Below the pieces are notes generated by a model, which was not told the DNA's origin, made no database searches, and was given only the letters and a program-made list of their open reading frames with translations. 64,000 nucleotides of DNA from Pseudoduganella lurida (GTDB lineage: Bacteria > Pseudomonadota > Gammaproteobacteria > Burkholderiales > Burkholderiaceae_D), in contig NZ_VLLB01000005.1 in assembly GCF_007830455.1 (NCBI RefSeq), positions 248,001 to 312,000 on the forward strand, read 5' to 3'. Position 1 is the stretch's first letter, and every line of letters begins with the position of its first letter. This document shows, piece by piece, positions 27,743 through 36,104 of this stretch. The position numbers and the translations under genes are program-made.

Positions 27743-27773
27743 CCGTGTCCTGGTGCCTGGCTCCGAGACACGG
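27743..27773 (+). repeat. Family B REP, left flank of RAYT
   Basis: Reads CCGTGTCCTGGTGCCTGGCT then CCGAGACACGGA. It matches, in opposite orientation, the repeat at 28691-28722 on the other side of the transposase gene. Confidence 0.75.
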
Positions 27774-27782
27774 ACTCAACAA

Positions 27783-27807
27783 TGTCCTGGTGCCAGGCAC
27801 CAGGACA
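27783..27807. repeat. Perfect 25-bp family B palindrome
   Basis: TGTCCTGGTGCC, a central A, then the exact complement GGCACCAGGACA. It lies 10 nt right of the preceding REP, so the left side of the RAYT carries a REP pair. Confidence 0.8.
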
Positions 27808-27915
27808 CGAGCTCCGCAGGACCTTTGTCATTTCCGGGTAACGAATGCAGAAAGTTGCGTCCGGCTGGATGAGCGCGCTCAGCATCGAGAGGGCCTTGTG
27901 CGATAGCGTGAACGC

Positions 27916-28746
27916 ATGAGCCGACCGACCAGACACCCCTTCCACGGGGCCGTGTATCACGTGACGGCCCGTGGCAATCGCCGCGCAAACATGTTCGTGG
28001 ATGCGTACGATCATTCTATCTGGCTGCGCATTTTCGAAGAAACAGTCGACCAGTTTCACCTTCTGGTCTACGGCCTTTGCCTGATGCCGAACCATTTTCA
28101 CCTCCTTGTCGAAACCCCCGATGCCAATCTGTCCGCGGCGATGCATTACCTGAACGGGAAGTATGCGAAGAAGTTCAACTGGCGACATTCGCTTAGCGGA
28201 CATCTGCTGCAGGATCGGTTCCACGCAGTCCATGTCGACAAGCAGGAATACCTGCTGGAGCTGCTGAGGTATATCGTCCTGAACCCGGTTCGGGCCGAAT
28301 TGACCCACCATGCCGACCACTGGCGCTGGAGCTCGCATCGCTACCACTGTCGGCTGGCACCATGTCCCGCGTGGCTCGCATCCGACTGGGTCATCGACCA
28401 GTTCCCAGGGCCGACTCGCGCTGCGCGCATCCACGCCTACAGGAAGTTTGTCGATGCGGGCCATGTGCGCCATGTCAGAACGTCGGGTCAAATTGATGAA
28501 GCATTGGCGTTCGCCGGGGATGCTGACATTCCCATGCTTGCCATCATTCAAAGCAGCCATCCCCATCGGGACATGGCAATTCGCGCTGCATGGCAATGTG
28601 GCGCTTACACTCGTGAGCAGATAGCGCGGCATTTTGCGCTCTCGGTGCGAACAGTAAGCAGAGTTATCAATGCTGAAGCGTCTGCCGAGTCTGTGTCCCG
28701 GAGCCAGGCACCAGGACATGTCAGCGCCGCAGGGCGAGGTCGATGA
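27916..28746 (+). CDS. REP-associated tyrosine transposase (RAYT, Y1 family)
   Basis: 276-residue IS200-like single-strand endonuclease domesticated with REP repeats. The HUH motif is His60-Phe61-His62 in LMPNHFHLLVE, and the nucleophile is Tyr119 in LLRYIVLNPVRAE. WRWSSHRYH is also family-typical. The C-terminal third adds an HTH-like segment (YTREQIARHFALSVRTVSRV) resembling the DnaA-C/HTH extension of some RAYTs, likely for REP recognition. The last ~18 codons are read from the right-hand family B REP, and the stop lies 26 nt inside the 3' end of the convergent kinase gene. Base composition is lower in GC than neighbours, suggesting acquisition. No IS ends or passenger gene are present. 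Confidence 0.88.
   Translation: MSRPTRHPFHGAVYHVTARGNRRANMFVDAYDHSIWLRIFEETVDQFHLLVYGLCLMPNHFHLLVETPDANLSAAMHYLNGKYAKKFNWRHSLSGHLLQDRFHAVHVDKQEYLLELLRYIVLNPVRAELTHHADHWRWSSHRYHCRLAPCPAWLASDWVIDQFPGPTRAARIHAYRKFVDAGHVRHVRTSGQIDEALAFAGDADIPMLAIIQSSHPHRDMAIRAAWQCGAYTREQIARHFALSVRTVSRVINAEASAESVSRSQAPGHVSAAGRGR
28691..28722 (-). repeat. Family B REP, right flank of RAYT
   Basis: On the minus strand reads TGTCCTGGTGCCTGGCTCCG followed by GGACACAG, the inverted counterpart of 27743-27773. It overlaps the coding end of the transposase gene. Confidence 0.75.
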
Positions 28747-30445
28747 GCAGCGCGAGCAGCAACGCGAACGCGATGGTTTTCCAGAACGTGACGGGGCTGC
28801 GCTCGATCAGCGGCGGGCGGGCGCTCTGCTGGAATGCGCGGTTCGGGTGGTGCAGGTCGTAGACGAATTCGGCGGCATCCTGGTAGCGCTCGTGCGGGTC
28901 GATGCGCACGGCCTTGCGCAAGGCGGCGTCGACCCAGGCGGGGATGGCGGCATCGTGGTCGCGTGCCGGCGTGTACTTCAGCTTGCGCTGCGCGGCGCGA
29001 CTCTTCGCCTGCGGAATGCGCACGTCGTAGGGCAGGTGGCCGGTCAGCAGCTGGTAGGTCAGTATGCCCAGCGAGAACACGTCCGACTGCACCGTGCCCG
29101 GCTCGCCGAGGAAGTATTCGGGCGCCGCATACAGGGCCGCGCCGGCGAGCGTGGTGGCGGGGGCGTCCGGTGCCATCTCGCGCACGCCGGCCACGCTGGC
29201 CGCGCCGAAGTCGATGAGCTTCACGGTGCCTGTCCCGTCCAGCATGACGTTCTCGGGGCGAATGTCCTGGTGCAGCATCTCCAGCCGGTGGAAGGCGCGC
29301 AGGCCCTTCGCCACCTGGTCGACGATGCGGCGCACCGCGTCCAGGCCGGGGCGGCCGCGGTCGCGCACCAGCTGGGCCAGCGTGGTGCCTTCGATGTATT
29401 CGGTGACGAGGTACATGCTGCTGCGCGGCCGGTCCTGCAGCACCGGCTTCACCACATGCGGACTGTCGATGCGGCGCGCGATCCATTCCTCCATCAGGAA
29501 GCGCTCGACATAGACGGGATCGTCGCGCAGGTCGATCGAGGGCGCCTTGATGGCCACACTTTGGCCGCTGGCCAGGTCGAGCGCCAGGTAGAGGTGGCTG
29601 CGGCTGCTGCCGTGCAGCGTGCGCAGGATGCGGTAGCCGTCGAACTGCGCGCGCGGTTCGAACTGCGGCGGGAAGGGCAGGGCCGCCATCTTCTGCAGCA
29701 GCTCGTCGGCTCCGTGGTCCTGCAGCGACTCGATGCGGACCAGCTGCACGGTCAGGTTGTCGGTGCTGCCGTTGGACAGCGCGCGCGCCACCAGCAGGCG
29801 CGCCGCTTCATCGAGGTCCGCGCCATCGGCCAGCGCACGCTGCACATCGGCCGCCGCGACGTGTTCGTGGACGCCGTCGCTGGCCAGCATGAACAGGTCG
29901 CCCGGCTCGAGCGGCTCGCTGCGGTAGTCGATCTCCAGGTGCGCATCGACGCCCATGGCACGCGCCAGGTAGCTCTGGCCCGGCGCGATCGATACACGGT
30001 GGTCGGTGGTCAGCTGTTCCAGGGTGCCGCGGTGCACGCGGTAGATGCGCGTATCGCCCACATGAAACAGGTGCGCCGTGTTCGACTTGATGACGAGGGC
30101 GGAGAAGGTGCACACATAGCCGCGGTCCTTGTCGTAGCGGCCCTGGCTCTGCTGCGTCTGCGAATACAGCCAGGCGTTGGTGGCCGCGAGCACGCGCTCG
30201 ACCGAGGTCCTCACCGACCACGCATCGGATGTGCAGTAATAGTCCTCGAGGAAGTAGGCGACGGCCGTCTCGCTGGCGACCTGGCTGACAGCGCTGCTGC
30301 CGATGCCATCGGCTACAGCCAGCGCCACGCCCTTCACGGACAGCTGCGGCTCGCGCGGCACGCAGCTGCCGTGGAAGTCCTGGTTGACGATCTTGTGGCC
30401 GCGCTCCGTGTGCTGGCCGATGGCGAGCGTCAGGCGCGAGGACAT
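28721..30445 (-). CDS. Bifunctional PP2C phosphatase / Ser-Thr kinase, membrane-anchored
   Basis: 574-residue protein. Residues about 1-240 form a PP2C phosphatase (VADGIGSSAVS, HVGDTRIY, LASDGVHEHV and STDNLTVQLV supply the metal Asp residues). Residues about 268-530 form an eukaryotic-like kinase with VAIKAP (Lys), a catalytic loop HQDIRPENVML (HQD in place of HRD), DFG as IDFGAAS, and APEYF. One C-terminal helix (about 552-571) anchors it with the enzymes cytoplasmic. It follows a formate/nitrite channel gene by 27 nt, a pairing seen in other proteobacteria near nitrogen-assimilation genes. It may phosphorylate and dephosphorylate the channel or its regulators, which is inference. Confidence 0.9.
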   Translation of the reverse strand: MSSRLTLAIGQHTERGHKIVNQDFHGSCVPREPQLSVKGVALAVADGIGSSAVSQVASETAVAYFLEDYYCTSDAWSVRTSVERVLAATNAWLYSQTQQSQGRYDKDRGYVCTFSALVIKSNTAHLFHVGDTRIYRVHRGTLEQLTTDHRVSIAPGQSYLARAMGVDAHLEIDYRSEPLEPGDLFMLASDGVHEHVAAADVQRALADGADLDEAARLLVARALSNGSTDNLTVQLVRIESLQDHGADELLQKMAALPFPPQFEPRAQFDGYRILRTLHGSSRSHLYLALDLASGQSVAIKAPSIDLRDDPVYVERFLMEEWIARRIDSPHVVKPVLQDRPRSSMYLVTEYIEGTTLAQLVRDRGRPGLDAVRRIVDQVAKGLRAFHRLEMLHQDIRPENVMLDGTGTVKLIDFGAASVAGVREMAPDAPATTLAGAALYAAPEYFLGEPGTVQSDVFSLGILTYQLLTGHLPYDVRIPQAKSRAAQRKLKYTPARDHDAAIPAWVDAALRKAVRIDPHERYQDAAEFVYDLHHPNRAFQQSARPPLIERSPVTFWKTIAFALLLALLIDLALRR

Positions 30446-30472
30446 GGGGAACGTCCCGCGCCCGCGCGCCGA

Positions 30473-31285
30473 TCAGCGGAACGAACGCCTGGCCGCGGTC
30501 TTGATATGGGTGGAGTACAGCGTCAGGCCCGTGAAGGCGAGGCCGCCCACCAAGTTGCCCAGCACGGTGGGGATCTCGTTCCAGATCAGGTAGTCCATGA
30601 CCGTGAAATTCCCGCCCATCATGAGGCCGAACGGGAACAGGAACATGTTCACCACCGAGTGCTCGAAGGCCATGAAGAAGAACAGCATGATCGGCATCCA
30701 CATCGCCACGACCTTGCCGCCGACGGTGGTGGAGATCATCGCGCCGACCACGCCCATCGACACCATCCAGTTGCACAGCATGCCGCGGATGAACAGCGTC
30801 AGCATGCCGGCCGCGCCGTAGGCCGCATAGCCGGTGGTGCGGTTCTCGCCGATATGCGCGACGGTCTGGGCGATCTTGCCGCCATCCGTGTTGAAGCCGA
30901 ACGTGAACATGTAGGCCATCAGGCAGGCCACCGTCAGCGCGCCGAGGAAATTGCCGACGAAGACCACGCCCCAGTGCTTCAGGATGCGGCCGATGGTGAC
31001 GCCGGGACGCTTGTCGATCAGCGCCAGCGGCGTGAGCACGAACACGCCCGTCAGCAGGTCGAAGCCCATCAGGTACAGCATGCAGAAGCCGACCGGGAAC
31101 AGGATCGCGCCGATCAGCGGCACGCCCGTCGCCACGGAGACGCTCACCGCGAACACGGCGGCCAGCGCCAGGATGGCACCGGCCATGTAGGCGCGGATCA
31201 GCGCATCGCGCGTGGCCATGTAGATTTTCGATTCGCCCGCGTCCACCATCTTGGTGACGAATTCCGAAGGGACCAGATATGCCAT
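30473..31285 (-). CDS. Formate/nitrite transporter (FocA/NirC family)
   Basis: 270-residue pentameric inner-membrane anion channel with six hydrophobic segments. The family motifs are present: GFDLLTGVFVLTPLALIDKR near the second and third helices, NFLGALTVA, the GMLCNWMVSMGV loop and FEHSVVNMFLFP with the pore-lining His. Formate, nitrite or bicarbonate-like monovalent anions are possible, and sequence alone does not discriminate. The ribosome site AAAGGAG is strong. It is the first gene of a two-gene operon with the PP2C/kinase. No nitrite reductase lies in the window. Confidence 0.92.
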   Translation of the reverse strand: MAYLVPSEFVTKMVDAGESKIYMATRDALIRAYMAGAILALAAVFAVSVSVATGVPLIGAILFPVGFCMLYLMGFDLLTGVFVLTPLALIDKRPGVTIGRILKHWGVVFVGNFLGALTVACLMAYMFTFGFNTDGGKIAQTVAHIGENRTTGYAAYGAAGMLTLFIRGMLCNWMVSMGVVGAMISTTVGGKVVAMWMPIMLFFFMAFEHSVVNMFLFPFGLMMGGNFTVMDYLIWNEIPTVLGNLVGGLAFTGLTLYSTHIKTAARRSFR

Positions 31286-31470
31286 GCAGCTTCTCCTTTG
31301 CGGCCCGCGGGCCCTGTCAATAGTCTATGTATTGAGCAAGAGCAAAAAGAGTGCCTGCCGAGCCGTCATCCCATCGCACCCTGCGCCCGTCCCACGACGG
31401 TGCGCCGCACCGCAACGGACGCCACCCTGACGCAGCCGCCCGCCCTTGGTGCGGAATAGTCACGCACGCC

Positions 31471-31571
31471 ACTGCAGGGCCTGTGTCCACCTTGGGGGTG
31501 AAGCAAGGGTTTCACGAAATATATTTCGCGCTTGCGCAACGGTGCGGCCATGCCGGGCCGCACTCCATCCA
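31471..31571 (+). repeat. ~105-bp intergenic repeat, copy 2
   Basis: Plus-strand copy of the element at 4754-4860 (minus). It has the same order of blocks: ACTGCAG, TGTCCACCTTGGGGGTGA, CGAAATATATTTCGCG hairpin, AACGGTGC and CGCACTCCATCC. Along with the REP at 31613 it fills the 371-bp space 31286-31656, in which I see no gene. Confidence 0.7.
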
Positions 31572-31612
31572 GACCCCGACACGGACACGAACTGGACCAT
31601 TCGGTATTGCCG

Positions 31613-31656
31613 AGCCTGTGTCCATGTCGGGGTCTGACCCCAGGGTGGACACGAGG
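31613..31656 (-). repeat. REP-like palindrome, family A (copy 4)
   Basis: On the minus strand reads CTCGTGTCCACCCTGGGGTC followed by AGACCCCGACATGGACACAGGC, almost the same as the copy at 4591 but inverted. It ends exactly at the stop codon of the epimerase gene, so it forms the 3' end of that transcript. Confidence 0.75.
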
Positions 31657-32475
31657 TCAGCAGTAGCGGCTGCGCAGCAGGGCGGCCATGGCCACGTTGA
31701 GGTCCCAGGGATCGGTGACGAGCTCCTGGGTGTACGGCTGCCGGAAGGTGTAGGGCGCGGGGCCGAATTCGGGCGTGATCGTCAGCACCGGTGCGCCGGC
31801 GGCGTGGCGCAGCGTGACGATGCGGTCCCACCATGCCAGGTGGGCGGCCAGTTCGGCGGCGTATTCGGGCGCGCGGAAGTCCGGCACCTGCGGGCCCTGC
31901 GCATGGCCGATGCGGGCGTGGATGTGGCGCACGCGCGGCAGCACCGCGTCGAGCGTGGCCGGCTGGTCTTCCAGCAGCGATTCGCAGGCGGTGCACCAGT
32001 GCGACAGGTCGGCCGTCAGTTCCAGTGCCGGCAGGCGTTCCAGGTAGGGCAGCAGCAGCATCGGGTGGCCGGAGAAGCGGCTGCGGTGGATCTCGTGGAC
32101 GATCGCCACGCCGTGCTCGCGCGCGATTGCCTCGGCCAGCTCCAGCAGCTCCTCGTTCTGCGCCGGCGTATAAAAGTCCTTGCCGGTGTGCGAGTTGACC
32201 AGCAACGGGCGCGCCGCGCAGGCCTGCGTCAGCAGGCGTTCGAGTGCCGCGCGATGCTCGGCGAAGCCGGCATGGAACACCGTCTGCCATTGCGACACGA
32301 CGAGGTCCAGCTGCGCTTCGGCGATCTGCCGCAGCCAGCGGTCCGCTTCGGCGGCATCGTCCGGCAGCGACATCTCGATGCCGTCGAAGCCCGCTTCCTG
32401 CACGCGGGCGATGAAGACCTCCGGCGCCAGCTCGTTATTGCCCCACTGGGGCGCCAGGATGCGGATCGCCGTCAC
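31657..32475 (-). CDS. Sugar phosphate isomerase/epimerase-like TIM barrel
   Basis: 272-residue AP-endonuclease-2/xylose-isomerase-like protein. Barrel strands with metal-binding candidates are seen in GFDGIEMSLP, LLVNSHTGKDFYTP, VAIVHEIHRSRFSGHP (Glu), LELTADLSHWC (Asp-x-x-His), RHIHARIGHAQGPQ and LTITPEFGP (Glu). It probably isomerises a sugar or polyol derivative. The start is GTG 32475, overlapping the stop of the upstream PhyH gene as GTGA, so the two are coupled. Together with PhyH and the divergent LysR it looks like a small catabolic unit of unknown substrate. Confidence 0.82.
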   Translation of the reverse strand: MTAIRILAPQWGNNELAPEVFIARVQEAGFDGIEMSLPDDAAEADRWLRQIAEAQLDLVVSQWQTVFHAGFAEHRAALERLLTQACAARPLLVNSHTGKDFYTPAQNEELLELAEAIAREHGVAIVHEIHRSRFSGHPMLLLPYLERLPALELTADLSHWCTACESLLEDQPATLDAVLPRVRHIHARIGHAQGPQVPDFRAPEYAAELAAHLAWWDRIVTLRHAAGAPVLTITPEFGPAPYTFRQPYTQELVTDPWDLNVAMAALLRSRYC

Positions 32476-33311
32476 AGGAAACCACGCACCGGCAGCGAGG
32501 CATCGCGCTGGATCCAGTTGCGCGGCGAGTACGTGGTGCGGCCATCCGTCACGTGCAGCGTGTAGGCGTGGCGCGAGACGGCCGAGCGGTTCGGCGCGCT
32601 GTAGTGGGGCAGCAGGCCATGGAAGCACACCAAGGCGCCGGCCTTGCATTCGAGCGGCACGGCGGTGCTGTCGTCGGGCCACGGCATGGCATCGAGCTTT
32701 TCCACCGCGATGTCGTCGCCGTGACGGACGAAACGCTCGCGCAGCGGCGTGCGGTGGCCGCCCGGTTCGGCCCACAGGCAGCCGTTGTCCAGCGTGGCGT
32801 CTTCCAGCGCGAACCAGAAGGTGGTCACGGAGATCGGATCGCTGTCGAAGTAGGTCGCGTCCTGGTGCCAGCGCACCTCGCCGCCGATGCCGGGCTGCTT
32901 GAAGATGTACATCGACTGCCACACCTGCGGCTCGGCCAGGCCCAGGTCGCGCGCCACTTCTTCCAGCTTCGGATCGGCCGAGAAGGCGCGGAAGGCCGGG
33001 TCCAGGTCGTGCATCGCGTGGCCGATCTTGTTGATCGACAGCGCCTTGGCCTGGCGCAGCTGGCCGTCCGCGCCGAACGCCTCTTCCTCGAAGAAGCAGC
33101 GCACCGTGTTGTCGGAACGGAGGAAGTACTCGTCCGCCTTCTTTTCCTGGTCTTTCGTCGTGAAGATGCCGCTGGCGGCGGCCGGGTCGAATTCGTCGAC
33201 GATCTGTGCGGCGCGGGCCCGCAGCGCGGCGATCTCTTCGGGCGACTTGAAGTTAGGGATGACGATGTATCCGTCGCTACGGTACTGTTCCTGTTGCGCT
33301 GCGCTCAGCAT
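32472..33311 (-). CDS. Phytanoyl-CoA dioxygenase family (PhyH) enzyme
   Basis: 279-residue Fe(II)/2-oxoglutarate oxygenase. The HxD is seen in VRWHQDATYFDSDP (about 150) and the distal His in GLLPHYSAPNRSAVSRHAY, with Arg for 2OG in the latter. CLWAEPGGHRTPL is typical of the family. It probably hydroxylates a small metabolite, not necessarily a fatty acyl-CoA. A GAGGAG ribosome site precedes the start. It is the first gene of the PhyH-epimerase operon, divergent from LysR across about 100 nt that contain an inverted repeat. Confidence 0.88.
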   Translation of the reverse strand: MLSAAQQEQYRSDGYIVIPNFKSPEEIAALRARAAQIVDEFDPAAASGIFTTKDQEKKADEYFLRSDNTVRCFFEEEAFGADGQLRQAKALSINKIGHAMHDLDPAFRAFSADPKLEEVARDLGLAEPQVWQSMYIFKQPGIGGEVRWHQDATYFDSDPISVTTFWFALEDATLDNGCLWAEPGGHRTPLRERFVRHGDDIAVEKLDAMPWPDDSTAVPLECKAGALVCFHGLLPHYSAPNRSAVSRHAYTLHVTDGRTTYSPRNWIQRDASLPVRGFL

Positions 33312-33378
33312 GGTGGCTCCTCAATGGTGATACCGCCATTCTAAGGCAGGCCAATGTCTGCAAATAGCCGGCAGGTGG

Positions 33379-33409
33379 TTGACACATTGTCGCCAAACTG
33401 AAGACAATG
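33379..33409. promoter_or_regulatory. LysR promoter with CATTGTC-N11-GACAATG operator
   Basis: A perfect 7-bp inverted repeat, CATTGTC (33385-33391) and GACAATG (33403-33409), has an 11-bp spacer, the T-N11-A form of LysR sites. It overlaps a TTGACA -35 (33379-33384) reading toward lysR and lies within the divergent PhyH promoter region. Confidence 0.6.
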
Positions 33410-33414
33410 CCCGG

Positions 33415-34350
33415 ATGGACCAGCTGCGCGCAATGGAGATTTTCGTGGAAGTGGCCCGGCAGCGCAGCTTCTCGGCGGCGGCGCGCCGGCTGGGCATGTC
33501 GCGCGCGCTCGTGTCGAAACATGTGCTGCAGCTGGAGGCGAAGCTGAACGCGCGGCTGCTGCACCGCTCCACGCGCGAGGTGAGCCTCACCGATGCGGGG
33601 CAGGCGTACCTGGAGCCCTGCGCGGCCGCGGTGCGCCAGGCCCAGGAAGCGGCGCAGGCCGTGGCGCAGGGCGGCGACGAGCTGACGGGCACCCTGCGCA
33701 TCCAGGCGCCATCGAGTTTCGGCGTGACGTGGCTGGCCGATGCGCTGGCCCGTTTCAGCCTGCCGCATCCGCGCCTGGCGCCATTGCTGCACGTGGACGA
33801 TGCGCTGCTCGACCCGATCGGCCACGGCTTCGACCTGACGATCCGCGTGGGCGGCATTCCGGACAGCCGCGCGCTGGCGATCCGGCCGCTGGCGCCATGC
33901 CACGCCGTGCTGTGCGCCGCGCCGTCCTACCTGGCGCAGCACGGCACCCCGGCCGAGCCGGAAGACCTGCACGCGCACCGCTGCCTGCACTTCTCGCACC
34001 TGACGGACGGCACCGCGTGGCACTTCGAACGGGAAGGCGAGCGCCGCACGGTGAGCGTGGCGGCCGGCTTCACGTCGAACAACGGCCTGGTGCTGCAGCA
34101 TGCGGCGCTGCAGGGCCTGGGCATCGTCTACAGCACCACGTTCCTGGCCTGGCGCGAGCTGCAGGCCGGCACGCTGGTGCCCGTGCTGCCGGACTGGCAG
34201 CTGCCCCTGAACCACCTCAGCGCCCTGTACCCGGCCAGCGGCAGGCCGTCCCCGAAGGTGCGCGCGCTGATCGATTTCCTCGTTGCCGAGTACCAGCCGG
34301 TCCCGCCCTGGGACCTGCTGCTTCAGACGCGCCAGGCGCCGTCCGCGTAA
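33415..34350 (+). CDS. LysR-family transcriptional regulator
   Basis: 311-residue regulator with an N-terminal winged helix (MDQLRAMEIFVEVARQRSFS, then ARRLGMSRALVSKHVLQLEA) and a C-terminal type-2 periplasmic-binding-like effector domain opening GTLRIQAPSSFGVTWLA. It is closest to the CrgA/DsdC-like AaeR group by its MDQLRAMEIFV start. Divergent orientation suggests it controls the PhyH-epimerase operon and itself. The start at 33415 was chosen as the usual family start. The gene's last 28 nt overlap the 3' end of the convergent M29-like gene. Confidence 0.9.
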   Translation: MDQLRAMEIFVEVARQRSFSAAARRLGMSRALVSKHVLQLEAKLNARLLHRSTREVSLTDAGQAYLEPCAAAVRQAQEAAQAVAQGGDELTGTLRIQAPSSFGVTWLADALARFSLPHPRLAPLLHVDDALLDPIGHGFDLTIRVGGIPDSRALAIRPLAPCHAVLCAAPSYLAQHGTPAEPEDLHAHRCLHFSHLTDGTAWHFEREGERRTVSVAAGFTSNNGLVLQHAALQGLGIVYSTTFLAWRELQAGTLVPVLPDWQLPLNHLSALYPASGRPSPKVRALIDFLVAEYQPVPPWDLLLQTRQAPSA

Positions 34351-35348
34351 ATCCGCTCGCCGTCGAGATAGACGCCTTCCGTCACCGCGAACACGTCCAC
34401 GTGATAGCGCGCGTCCTTGCGCTTGAACTGGGGCTTCTGGTACTGGCCGTGCTTGGCGCCCAGCGACAGGTGCACGCCGCACATGCGCTCGTACGTGCCG
34501 ATGTCGTCCACCGTGCGGGTGGCGGAAAACGCGCGGTTCATGCCGAAGCCCAGCTCGCGCACCCACACATCGCCTTCGTGCGCGCGGATGATCGCCAGCA
34601 TTTCATCGAATGCGGGCGTGCTGTCCTCGACGCCGACGACGCGGCCCCGCTCGACGATCATCGTCACCGGCGTGGCAGGGCGGTTGACGCGGAAGGCCGT
34701 GTCGCCGAACACGAACACGCGCACGCGGCCGTTCACCGCTTCCAGGTCGCGCGCCTCCGTGAACACTTCGCCGATCGGGAACAGGCCGCCCACGTTCTTC
34801 ATCTTCGAATAGTCGCCGATGTTCAGCTTCGCTTCCTCGAACGGCGAACCGAACACCAGTTGCGCGCCGTTGCCGCTGTCAACGGTGCCGCCCTGTGCCC
34901 GGTCCAGGCGCGCCTTCAACGCATGGCCCACGCCGCGGAAGTAGGCGGGGTCGTAGGCCAGCGCGTCGATGTACACGAGCGCCTGCTCGCCTGGCATGCG
35001 CGCCAGGTGCAGGTGCTCGATCACCTTCAGCCCGCGCGCGAACAGCTCCATGCGGATGCGGTAATCGTTCAGGCGGAAGCTGGTCGTCTGCACCAGCACC
35101 ACCAGGTCGCGCGGCGCCAGCCCGGCAAATGCAGACAGCACCTCGTCCGGCCCCGTCGCGTCGAAGTCGATGAACGTGGCGTCCGGCAGCGATCGGCGGT
35201 AAGCTGCCGTCAGCACCGCATTGAGCTCGCTGCGCCGGTCGAACACCACCAGCGCGCGCTGCGCCGGACCGTGTTCGATCGCATGCGTGAGCAGGTCGGC
35301 AATATTGCGGGCGGCGAGATCGGCGGAGGCGGGCGGAATGGCGTTCAT
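34323..35348 (-). CDS. M29-like aminopeptidase / leucyl aminopeptidase-type protein
   Basis: 341-residue protein resembling M29 thermostable aminopeptidases. Candidate metal ligands appear in order: Glu in FPIGEVFTEARD, Glu in VRELGFGMNRAFS, His in CGVHLSLGAKHGQY, and the HVD pair in ARYHVDVFAVTEG. The N-terminal half has the alternating-fold IDFDATGPDE and TTSFRLNDYRIRME segments. The M29 assignment is by motif order only. It overlaps the lysR gene tail by 28 nt on the other strand and has a long AT-richer spacer upstream. The substrate is unknown. Confidence 0.7.
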   Translation of the reverse strand: MNAIPPASADLAARNIADLLTHAIEHGPAQRALVVFDRRSELNAVLTAAYRRSLPDATFIDFDATGPDEVLSAFAGLAPRDLVVLVQTTSFRLNDYRIRMELFARGLKVIEHLHLARMPGEQALVYIDALAYDPAYFRGVGHALKARLDRAQGGTVDSGNGAQLVFGSPFEEAKLNIGDYSKMKNVGGLFPIGEVFTEARDLEAVNGRVRVFVFGDTAFRVNRPATPVTMIVERGRVVGVEDSTPAFDEMLAIIRAHEGDVWVRELGFGMNRAFSATRTVDDIGTYERMCGVHLSLGAKHGQYQKPQFKRKDARYHVDVFAVTEGVYLDGERIYADGAWRV

Positions 35349-35493
35349 GGCATTGGTTTGGAATCAAGCTGTTGCATTAACTTGTTGCGGCCCGCGCATT
35401 ATAAAGGGCGGGTTCCGCCGCCCAGGCGCGAAATTCCTTGACGATATAGCCGGATGGCAACATTATTGAAGCTGACGCAACCACGGAGCAGAG

Positions 35494-35949
35494 ATGAGCA
35501 TTACGTTTGGCCAGGACTTGCCGCAGGAGCGGCCGGATGCGGATGGCCGCGGGGCGCTGTTCGTGCCAAAGGCAGACATCAAGGATGAAGTACTGCAAAC
35601 GTTGCGCCTCGGTGCCGCGGTGGTCGGCTTCGGCAATCACGACCGTTCGCTGACGATCTACTACGAAAGCAACCGCTTCAACGAACCGACGCTGGCGAAG
35701 TGGGAAAACAAGGCCCGCAAGGCCTACGAGCGCCTGGTGGACAACCTGCCGACCACGTCGAAGATGCAGACGAAGATGGAATACTTCGAGCAGGTGGGCT
35801 ACATCAGCGGCAAGGGCATCACGATCCGTCGCATGGACAGCCTGAAGCGCTGGCTGGCGTTTTCCGATGCGCTGGCGACCTGTCCGGAAGCGGAAAGCGT
35901 CACCTGGGCGCCGCCCGCGCCCCCCAAGAAAAGCACCGCCGATATCTGA
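35494..35949 (+). CDS. Hypothetical protein, 151 aa
   Basis: Soluble protein with no signal or membrane helix. Notable segments are TLRLGAAVVGFGNHDRSLTI, YYESNRFNEPTLAKWENKAR and MEYFEQVGYISGKGITIRRM, with a disordered Pro/Lys tail. I do not recognise the family. The start has a GGAG-containing ribosome site, codon use is like its neighbours, and an intrinsic terminator follows, so it is a real single-gene unit. Confidence 0.7.
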   Translation: MSITFGQDLPQERPDADGRGALFVPKADIKDEVLQTLRLGAAVVGFGNHDRSLTIYYESNRFNEPTLAKWENKARKAYERLVDNLPTTSKMQTKMEYFEQVGYISGKGITIRRMDSLKRWLAFSDALATCPEAESVTWAPPAPPKKSTADI

Positions 35950-35967
35950 GCGGCTCCGCTGCCCCTG

Positions 35968-35994
35968 AAACGCCCCGTCCCGCACGGGGCGTTT
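35968..35994 (+). terminator. Intrinsic terminator after the 151-aa gene
   Basis: Stem AAACGCCCCGT/ACGGGGCGTTT with a CCCGC loop. The T-run is short (TTTGC), but symmetry with the preceding AAA makes it bidirectional. It insulates the tubulin-like operon that starts at 36105. Confidence 0.75.
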
Positions 35995-36104
35995 GCATTT
36001 CCGGCGCCGGTTTTCGCGGGCAACGGGGGCGTGTCCGGTGTGGCATATGCGTTATGATTGTCGCAATGGCCACGCCTTCGCGCGGCCTTGATGACGGAGG
36101 ATGA

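Noticed and set aside
27916..28746. Complete mobile IS200/IS605 element
   Set aside because: There is a lone HUH transposase with REP flanks but no IS subterminal hairpin set, TnpB, or duplicate copy, so RAYT is the better call.
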